NCBI GenBank assembly: GCA_934667795.1
Contig: CAKUMP010000032.1
Coordinates: forward strand, 1 to 13,903
Length of the DNA: 13,903 nt
Source: an uncultured Chthoniobacterales bacterium
GTDB lineage: Bacteria > Verrucomicrobiota > Verrucomicrobiia > Chthoniobacterales > CAKUMP01
Direction: 5' to 3'
The notes beneath the pieces are model-generated. The model saw only the letters and a list, made by a program, of their open reading frames with translations. It was not told the DNA's origin and did not search any database. This document shows, piece after piece, positions 9,301 through 13,903 of the stretch (positions are counted from its first letter, which is position 1; every line of letters starts with the position of its first letter). A program made the translations under genes and the position numbers.

Positions 9301-11863
9301 CAACAAGATGCCCCACCAGCTTCAGTCGCTGCGATTCCCCTCCGGACAACGTATTGACAGGCTGACCTAACTGCAGGTACCCAAGGCCGACCTCCTCCAA
9401 CACCTGTAATGGCTCCAATATCCCCTTATGTCCGGTCAGTTTTTTGAAAAACTTCACCGCCTCCGTCACCGTCATACTTAAAATGTCATGGACCGAGTAC
9501 TCCTCCAGCTTTACCTCCAGGACTTCAGGCTGGTACCGTTTTCCGTCACATTCCGGACACCGAATATACAGATCGCTCAGGAACTGCATTTCGATCCGTT
9601 CATAGCCCGTCCCACCGCAACGCTCGCAGCGTCCCTGTCCGGAATTAAATGAAAATGTCCCGGCAGTATAACCACGTGCTTGCGATTCAGGTAATTTCGA
9701 AAATAAATCCCTGATCCCGTCAAACACCCCGATGTAAACAGCAGGCGTCGAACGTGGAGTCCGCGATAATGGCGATTGATCGACAACCACTACTTCATCC
9801 AGATGTTCAATCCCGTCTATCCCCTGACATTTCCCCGGTTCTTCATCCAGGTTCACCCCATAGCGGCGCAACAGATTTGCCGCGAGAACATCATTTACCA
9901 AAGTGCTTTTCCCCGATCCGGATACCCCGGTAACACAACAGAAAACACCTAAAGGAAATTTAACGTCCAATGCCTGCAGGTTATGTTCCGATGCTCCATA
10001 AATTTCTATAAAATTCTTCCCCTTTCGCCGCTTCTGCGGAACCGGAATTTTACGCTCTCCTGTCAAGTAGGCCGCTGTTAAAGAATTTTTAGCCGAACCT
10101 ATCTTTTTAACTGGCCCTTCATACACTAAACTTCCGCCCTGTGCCCCACGTCCGGGTCCAATATCGATCAGGTTATCTGCTGCGCGTATAACAGCTTCTT
10201 CATGCTCCACCACCAGCAAGGTATTTCCCTTGTCCCGTAAATCTTTCATGACCTGCACCATCCGCGAAATATCGCGTGGGTGTAGTCCCACACTGGGTTC
10301 ATCCAGCACAAACAAACTATTGACCAGGGAGGCGCCCAGGCAACTGGTCAGGTTCACGCGTTCAATCTCTCCGCCGGACAGAGTTCGTGTGGTTCGATCC
10401 AGACTTAAATACCCCAGCCCCACCTCCACCAGATACCCCAGCCGAGTGGCAATTTCATTCTGGAGCATCCGTACGGTGGAATCTTCATTCTCCACCACCA
10501 GCCCGCGGATAACTTCAAGTGCGCGACTCACCGGCAGATGATTCAACTCTGCTAACTGATACCAGTTTTTTTCTTTATCCAGAATCCGATAACAGGCTGT
10601 TTGCGGTTGATATCTTCCTCCATCGCAAGCGACACATTTCGTATAAGAACGATAACGGCTCAACAGTACCCGAACATGCATTTTATAGGCTTTCGACTCC
10701 AGCCATTTGAAAAATCCCTGCACCCCATACCAGTCGCCACCATTCCACAACTCTTCATCCGCCACATCCACGTCCTTATCCCCTTCAAACACCCAGCGCT
10801 GATCTTCTTCGGGTAAATGATCAAACGCGATATCCACATCAATCCCCTTGTGCATCGCTGCTTTCATCAAATGCTTTTGACACTCCTGCGAAGCTCCGCT
10901 CTGAAACGGTTTTACAACTCCCCCGCGAATACTGATCCTTTTATTCGGCAATGCCCGATCCACATCAATCCCGATCACACGTCCGAATCCTCGGCATTCA
11001 GGACACGCCCCCAGGGGATTATTAAAACTGAATAACGAAGGGACAGGCATCCGCAAATCCACATCGCAATGCGCACAATGCCACCCGGTAGAATAAGGGT
11101 GCCGTTCTCCATTATCCAAATCCACCACTTCCATCCGCCCTTTACCCAGGACCAGACTTTGCTCAACCGCTTCTGTTAACCGGCTTTTCACTCCGGTCTT
11201 TATTTCCAGCCGATCCTGCACCACCATGACAGTTGCCGGTACTCGCTCCAGCGAACTCGCTTCATCCGTCCGCTCCACTTTATCCCCCGTCCAGACCCGC
11301 AAATACCCCTGCGCCTGCAAAAATCCATAAAATTCTTCAACCTCCACGTTCTCCCCACCTCGAACAGGAAAAACAACCAGAATCCGCTTCTCTTTATACG
11401 TCTTCAATATCTGTCCAACCACCGATGTCGGAGTGTCCGGACGCACCTCTCGCTCACAAGAGGGACAAAATCCATGCGCCACACGCGGATATAACAATTT
11501 TAAATAATCATTAATTTCTGTCATCGTCCCCACAGTAGAACGTGAGGACTTAATATGGTTTGCCTGCTCAATCGCAATAGCAGGAGGAATTCCGCGAATT
11601 TCATCCGCAGCCGGTTTATCCATCCGCTCCAGAAACTGTCGGGTATAAGGACTAAACGTCTCTACATACCGTCTCTGCCCCTCCGCATAAATCGTATCAA
11701 ATGCTAAACTCGATTTACCACTCCCACTCGGCCCCGTAATCACGTTCAGTTGATATAAGGGCAAATTTAAATCTACCCCTTTGAGATTATTCTGACGCGC
11801 TCCCCGCACAATCACATAATCTACTTCATTGACCTCTTCCGTTTTTTTATTTTTACGACTCAT
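6320..11863 (-). CDS. uvrA: Double-length UvrA, tandem fusion with four ABC ATPase modules
   Basis: Damage-recognition ATPase of nucleotide excision repair, which loads UvrB on damaged DNA. At 1847 residues it is about twice the normal 940 and holds two complete UvrA units: 1-950 and about 976-1847, joined by an acidic linker (951-975). Walker A GxSGSGKS occurs at 44-51, 646-653, 1002-1009 and 1523-1530. Signature LSGGE occurs at 495, 839, 1369 and 1718. Walker B DEP is at 521, 866 and 1395, and EEP at 1758. Zinc-module CxxC pairs are 263/287, 746/769, 1219/1243 and 1628/1651. H-loop histidines are present in all four modules. The first unit has a divergent first signature (LSGGEIER). The second lacks about 80 residues after C1246 and has an acidic stretch there (about 1268-1284), plus a basic insert before its last Walker B. 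Chlamydial UvrA has a similar double length (family knowledge). The reading frame is uninterrupted. No Shine-Dalgarno or classical SOS box is visible. Confidence 0.97.
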   Translation of the reverse strand: MSRKNKKTEEVNEVDYVIVRGARQNNLKGVDLNLPLYQLNVITGPSGSGKSSLAFDTIYAEGQRRYVETFSPYTRQFLERMDKPAADEIRGIPPAIAIEQANHIKSSRSTVGTMTEINDYLKLLYPRVAHGFCPSCEREVRPDTPTSVVGQILKTYKEKRILVVFPVRGGENVEVEEFYGFLQAQGYLRVWTGDKVERTDEASSLERVPATVMVVQDRLEIKTGVKSRLTEAVEQSLVLGKGRMEVVDLDNGERHPYSTGWHCAHCDVDLRMPVPSLFSFNNPLGACPECRGFGRVIGIDVDRALPNKRISIRGGVVKPFQSGASQECQKHLMKAAMHKGIDVDIAFDHLPEEDQRWVFEGDKDVDVADEELWNGGDWYGVQGFFKWLESKAYKMHVRVLLSRYRSYTKCVACDGGRYQPQTACYRILDKEKNWYQLAELNHLPVSRALEVIRGLVVENEDSTVRMLQNEIATRLGYLVEVGLGYLSLDRTTRTLSGGEIERVNLTSCLGASLVNSLFVLDEPSVGLHPRDISRMVQVMKDLRDKGNTLLVVEHEEAVIRAADNLIDIGPGRGAQGGSLVYEGPVKKIGSAKNSLTAAYLTGERKIPVPQKRRKGKNFIEIYGASEHNLQALDVKFPLGVFCCVTGVSGSGKSTLVNDVLAANLLRRYGVNLDEEPGKCQGIDGIEHLDEVVVVDQSPLSRTPRSTPAVYIGVFDGIRDLFSKLPESQARGYTAGTFSFNSGQGRCERCGGTGYERIEMQFLSDLYIRCPECDGKRYQPEVLEVKLEEYSVHDILSMTVTEAVKFFKKLTGHKGILEPLQVLEEVGLGYLQLGQPVNTLSGGESQRLKLVGHLVEKKAGNALLIFDEPTTGLHFDDIAMLIKVFERLVEQGNSLVVIEHNVDVIKCADHVIDLGPEAGDGGGYIVVEGTPEKVATCKKSWTGQYLRPALEGRIVEEETDADAGERAGRVARSTGIMVHGAREHNLKNISVEIPRDKMVIVTGLSGSGKSTLAFDIIFSEGQRRFLDSMSPYARQFVEQLEKPDVDLISGLPPTVAIEQRVTRGGGKSTVATVTEIYHFLRLLYAKVGEQYCPDCEVSVEKQSVGTIAEQVEVMAKKGRVRILAPLVKARKGFHTDVAKWAEKKGYELLLVDGNFVPVEGFQKLDRYREHTIDVVVGEGSPSHLNEIQGAVKRALEIGKGTAKVLDKNGKVHILSREMSCPSCGLAFEELDPRMFSFNSPHGWCATCRGFGEILNFRPSSVDRAESVLEEELEEEKAMENSDEGERQACPQCEGARINRTARNVFVDGVGIDQFARASIQHAEELLGALKLTGTKRTIGETILPEIEQRLEFMKKVGLSYLALGRSAKTLSGGESQRIRLAAQLGSNLRGVLYVLDEPTIGLHPRDNVALLDTLEILKGKGNSLIVVEHDEETMRRADRIIDLGPGAGQHGGTIVSEGTVAQIKKTKQSLTGQYLQRSGYFKIHEERRSCGEDIQWLQLRGARANNLKEVDVDIPLGRLVVLSGVSGSGKSSLMRGVLLPALKSGVRRVGRRAKNQYVLQPYDSIEGAEHVEAVYEVDQSPIGKTSRSTPATYIKVFDEIRKVFAQLPESRMRGYQAGRFSFNNDGGRCETCAGQGVIKMEMSFLPASYIPCDECEGKRYNAQTLEIRYQDKSIGDVMDMTIAEAAEFFASFPKIQRPLGLLVETGLGYLRLGQPSPTLSGGEAQRLKLVSQLKRGTGRAAEALLRQGRPTKSTVYLLEEPTIGLHMADVEQLLKVLHRLVEEGNSVLVIEHNVSVIAEADHLIDIGPEAGDGGGEVVAFGTPEEVAKSKKSRIAPFLKDLFDGKHLC

Positions 11864-11971
11864 GCTGTTTTTATAAACGACCTGTTACTTTCTCCTGTAT
11901 CTGCTCATGTTGCAAGGATGAGTTCAGTTTTTATCCGTTTTCTTCCCTATATCTCCATAAAAAATGCAAAA

Positions 11972-11991
11972 TTGAAAAGTTTGCTTTTCAA
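11972..11991. promoter_or_regulatory. 20-bp perfect palindrome between uvrA and the permease gene
   Basis: TTGAAAAG-TTTG-CTTTTCAA has perfect 8-bp arms and a 4-bp centre. It sits almost midway in the 244-bp divergent region, about 108 bp before the uvrA ATG and 116 bp before the permease ATG. It could be an operator. It is AT-rich and lacks a following T-run on either strand long enough for a clear terminator. It does not match GAAC-N4-GTTC or CTGT-N8-ACAG LexA sites. Confidence 0.35.
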
Positions 11992-12045
11992 AAGACAAAA
12001 ACCCATTCATGAAAATAGTTTTGGATAAATCCCCTTCTATGAATT

Positions 12046-12054
12046 TGATATACT
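12046..12054 (+). promoter_or_regulatory. Extended -10 promoter element for the AEC permease
   Basis: TGATATACT combines the TGn extension with TATACT (5/6 to TATAAT). No good -35 lies 16-18 bp upstream, which is tolerable for extended -10 promoters. Transcription would start near 12061, leaving a leader of about 47 nt before the ATG at 12108. Confidence 0.45.
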
Positions 12055-12107
12055 TATCTTAAACATTTTTTGCGTAATCCCGGTTACCCATCACCCTTGC
12101 GTCCGTT

Positions 12108-13055
12108 ATGCATACCCAACTGATTATACTCACACTTTTACCCATTATTCTAATGCTCTCTCTCGGGGCATTACTTTCCCGGCTCCGGTTTCTGGGAAAT
12201 AATTTTATGGCGGACCTCAATAAACTGGTCTTTTGGGTCGCTCTTCCCAGTTTTATTTTCCGTAATATCCTGCATGTGGAGTCTCCTGGCTCCGCTGCAT
12301 GGAAAATTTTCCTTTGTCTGATGGCCTGTACGCTTCTGGTGACCGTGCTTGCATGGCTCACAGGATTCTTCCTCCCGATCCCCCGCAGGTCTATCGGGAC
12401 TACGGCTCAGGGCGCATTCCGCGGAAATCAGGCTTATATCGGTATCCCAACCCTGGTTTATTCGATCGCCGCACTCGATCCTTCTCAAAAAAACGCCATT
12501 ATCGGAACCGCGATGCTGACACTCGCCCCGACGATGATCCTCTACAATTTCCTGGCCGTGATCGTCCTCCAGGCCAGCCAGCACCAGATCTCCATGACCG
12601 GTCTTCGTGCCATGTGTAAATCTCTGTGCATGAACCCTCTGATTATTACCAGTATTACGGCCATATCCGCTCTCTTTCTTGGGTTTAAACTGCCTCCCCC
12701 CTTGGATCGCACACTGGAATCCCTTGGAAATATGGCGGTCCCTGTTGCTCTTCTGTGCATCGGTGGTTCTCTTGCTCAATGCAAACTGCATGACCGCATT
12801 TTTGCTGTCTGTACCGCCACCCTTTTCAAACTCGCTCTCCTCCCCCTTCTGGCTTACTTCTTCGGCATCTATTTCGAACTCTCCCAGTTTGACCTCCGTA
12901 TCCTCCTCATTTTTGCCAGTTGCCCCACCGCCGCCGCATCCTACATCATGGCCCGCCAAATGGGGGGGGATGAATCACTCGCTTCCGGTATCATCGCTCT
13001 CACCACCATTCTCTCCTTCATCCCGCTTTCCATCGTCCTCATTATGACCAATTAG
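12108..13055 (+). CDS. AEC-family (auxin efflux carrier-like) permease
   Basis: Inner-membrane transporter of 315 residues, the usual length for the bacterial AEC family, which exports or exchanges small organic anions such as malate; the substrate here is unknown. About ten hydrophobic segments are spread along the chain, beginning at 4-23 and ending at 296-313. Family-like motifs are GAFRGNQAYIGIP at 102-114 in the first half, MAVPVALLCIGGSL at 209-222, and CPTAAASYIMARQMGGDES at 272-290 near the C-terminus. The N-terminal motif ADLNKLVFWVALPSFIFRNI (35-54) is also typical. The start ATG lacks a Shine-Dalgarno, but the first transmembrane helix begins immediately, so it is probably right. 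The gene is alone on its strand and divergent from uvrA; no clear terminator follows on the plus strand. Coding-strand codons are unusually C-rich, in keeping with the strand-wide skew. Confidence 0.9.
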   Translation: MHTQLIILTLLPIILMLSLGALLSRLRFLGNNFMADLNKLVFWVALPSFIFRNILHVESPGSAAWKIFLCLMACTLLVTVLAWLTGFFLPIPRRSIGTTAQGAFRGNQAYIGIPTLVYSIAALDPSQKNAIIGTAMLTLAPTMILYNFLAVIVLQASQHQISMTGLRAMCKSLCMNPLIITSITAISALFLGFKLPPPLDRTLESLGNMAVPVALLCIGGSLAQCKLHDRIFAVCTATLFKLALLPLLAYFFGIYFELSQFDLRILLIFASCPTAAASYIMARQMGGDESLASGIIALTTILSFIPLSIVLIMTN

Positions 13056-13107
13056 AGCATTTTAAGTAAAATTCCTAATGCCCTCCTTCCAACAAAAATT
13101 TTGACAT

Positions 13108-13146
13108 AAAAAAAACCGGGTACCCCGTGTTTTGCGGAGCCCCCGG
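13108..13146 (-). terminator. Rho-independent terminator of the PUR-domain gene
   Basis: On the minus strand a GC-rich hairpin (arms CCGGGGGCTCCG and CGGGGTACCCGG, loop CAAAACA, one mismatch and two G-U pairs) is followed by eight T residues (13115-13108). It lies 33 bp after the stop codon of the 13179-13379 gene. No T-run follows on the plus strand, so it should act only on minus-strand transcripts. Confidence 0.85.
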
Positions 13147-13178
13147 CCATAAATTTAAATCGAATTTTACTTACTTTC

Positions 13179-13379
13179 TCAGTGACCTTCGTATTCAGTC
13201 ACACGTAAAAAAGCTTCTGCAAAATCCTTAAACGCACTTTCCGGCACCATAATCGTGTCACGGCGTCCGTTTACGTCTTCTGTTATTTTTAAAAAGCGAC
13301 CCCGGTCGTTTTCCTTCAAATCCAGAAAGAAAATTTTACGGTCCGCATGGATTTTCTCTGATACAATCGCGTCTGCCAC
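13179..13379 (-). CDS. Small PUR-domain (DUF3276-like) DNA/RNA-binding protein
   Basis: Protein of 66 residues that fits a single PUR repeat (four beta-strands then one helix), a fold that binds single-stranded DNA or RNA after dimerisation. KIFFLDLKENDRGRFLKITE (15-34) gives the paired strands with the conserved GRFLKI; RRDTIMVP (39-46) is the last strand; ESAFKDFAEAFLRV (47-60) is the helix. Related proteins are the Borrelia regulator BpuR and Bacteroidetes DUF3276 proteins, which are longer. The start is GTG, fixed by a strong ribosome binding site six bases upstream, and translation from it leaves a full first strand. It lies 73 bp after the DUF4149-like gene on the same strand and ends at an intrinsic terminator, so it may be a separate, well-expressed unit. 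Specific targets are unknown. Confidence 0.85.
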   Translation of the reverse strand: MADAIVSEKIHADRKIFFLDLKENDRGRFLKITEDVNGRRDTIMVPESAFKDFAEAFLRVTEYEGH

Positions 13380-13385
13380 AACTCT

Positions 13386-13391
13386 CTCCTT
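13386..13391 (-). promoter_or_regulatory. Strong Shine-Dalgarno site for the PUR-domain gene
   Basis: The minus strand reads AAGGAG, then six bases (AGAGTT), then the GTG start. It is the only near-consensus ribosome binding site at good spacing in the window, and it decides the GTG start. Confidence 0.85.
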
Positions 13392-13452
13392 ACTCTTTTA
13401 GATTCATTCCTCGACTTCCCGCCCGGTCCTTCCCACGGCGATAAAATCATTG

Positions 13453-13866
13453 TTAAAGTTTCTTCCTAACAAAAATCATAGCCCCTGCCAAGAAAATTAG
13501 TGCAATTAAATTAAAAATCATGGCAAACCCATGCAGTTTCCCAAATTTTGCCGTATTTTCCGCCAATCTTGCCACCTCCATTGCCGGGTTTAAGCCAAAT
13601 TGGTTCACTAAAATCAACCCCAATGCCCCCAACACAAGCCCTACCCCCAGTACTTTCCGCTTCACTTGCGACAAAATTAAAGCCAGCAACGCACTCCCGA
13701 TCAGCCCATACATCCACCCATAATAATGAGGAAACAAAACCCGCACCACTTCCCCAGCCTCCTCCCGTGGAAATGCCTTGAATATCGGTAAAGTCACACC
13801 CACCGCATAAAAAACCATCACCACCATCACACTCCCAATCAAAACCCGGAAAAAATTGAAACTCAT
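13453..13866 (-). CDS. DUF4149-like four-helix membrane protein
   Basis: Integral inner-membrane protein of 137 residues and unknown function, resembling the DUF4149/TMEM205-like family. Four hydrophobic segments lie at about 5-27, 49-66, 71-90 and 112-133. Family-like features are PIFK in 27-30 after the first helix, LFPHYYG at 44-50, LNPAMEVAR at 92-100, and FGKLHG at 108-113 just before the last helix; the conserved histidine and arginine suggest a functional site on one membrane face. The C-terminus ends in a basic RKKL tail. The ATG at 13866 has no Shine-Dalgarno. It is upstream of the PUR-domain gene on the same strand with a 73-bp gap, so co-transcription is possible but not shown. The family has no well-established biochemical role. 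Confidence 0.75.
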   Translation of the reverse strand: MSFNFFRVLIGSVMVVMVFYAVGVTLPIFKAFPREEAGEVVRVLFPHYYGWMYGLIGSALLALILSQVKRKVLGVGLVLGALGLILVNQFGLNPAMEVARLAENTAKFGKLHGFAMIFNLIALIFLAGAMIFVRKKL

Positions 13867-13877
13867 GCAAAATACTT

Positions 13878-13903
13878 AACCACAGAAGACCTCAAAACCA
13901 CAG
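13878..13903. repeat. Possible edge of a dispersed intergenic repeat
   Basis: AACCACAG occurs at 13878-13885 and again at 13896-13903, 18 bp apart and cut by the window edge. Tracts of the type ACCACAGAGnACACAG are frequent dispersed intergenic elements in planctomycete and verrucomicrobial genomes (my recollection). Only 26 bases are visible, so this is tentative. Confidence 0.3.

Noticed and set aside
6320..11863. Two adjacent uvrA genes joined by an assembly or frameshift error
   Set aside because: The frame is continuous through the linker, the two units differ throughout, and double-length UvrA is a known form in related bacteria.
11881..11898. Direct repeat CCTGT/CCTGT upstream of uvrA as a LexA site
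   Set aside because: Only five matching bases separated by eight, below what can be told from chance by eye.
12171..12959. 262-codon minus-strand open frame opposite the permease
   Set aside because: Rich in charged residues and Gly, as expected from the complement of a membrane-protein gene. The plus-strand frame has AEC family motifs and an upstream promoter element.
13060..13075. Inverted repeat ATTTT/AAAAT after the permease gene as a terminator
   Set aside because: The stem is short and purely A/T with no following T-run, so it should not terminate transcription.
1..13903. CRISPR array, tRNA, rRNA, insertion sequence, phage or defence genes
   Set aside because: No regularly spaced repeats, cloverleaf, transposase or known defence motif was seen; every intergenic region is shorter than 300 bp.

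Overview
The window looks like a chromosomal segment from a bacterium of the PVC superphylum, most likely Verrucomicrobiota, Kiritimatiellota or Lentisphaerota. Three things point there. There is a double-length UvrA with four ABC ATPase modules in one polypeptide, an architecture known from Chlamydiae and relatives. There is a secreted GH42-like/beta-galactosidase-fold glycosidase of a type common in those phyla. There is also a short single-repeat PUR-type nucleic-acid-binding protein. GC content is moderate (a little under 50% by eye). Most starts lack a Shine-Dalgarno sequence, which also fits. The taxonomic placement is inference.

Layout, left to right. (1) 9-2846, minus: large exported GH42-like glycoside hydrolase. 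(2) 2847-3111: divergent intergenic region with a 17-bp palindrome and a possible LacI-type operator core. (3) 3112-5093, plus: two-gene operon with a 4-bp overlap, an NAD-dependent epimerase/dehydratase resembling uronate dehydrogenase followed by a conserved protein of unknown function. (4) 5097-6227, minus: signal peptidase I with an N-terminal extension and a large insertion, only 3 bp from the convergent operon. (5) 6320-11863, minus: the tandem-fused UvrA of 1847 residues, 40% of the window. (6) 11864-12107: divergent intergenic region with an 8-bp-arm palindrome and an extended -10 element. (7) 12108-13055, plus: AEC-family permease. (8) 13108-13379, minus: PUR-domain protein with a GTG start, a strong ribosome binding site and a clear intrinsic terminator. 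(9) 13453-13866, minus: four-helix DUF4149-like membrane protein. (10) At the right edge, the start of a possible dispersed repeat.

Functionally, the left third (glycosidase, dehydrogenase, unknown protein) could be a small carbohydrate-use locus sharing a divergent control region. The remainder is housekeeping: protein export, nucleotide excision repair, nucleic-acid binding and transport. I see no CRISPR array, tRNA, rRNA, transposase, phage gene or recognisable defence system. The best candidates for something under-described are the asymmetric UvrA fusion, the unknown protein at 3936-5093, and the paired half-sites in the 2847-3111 control region.
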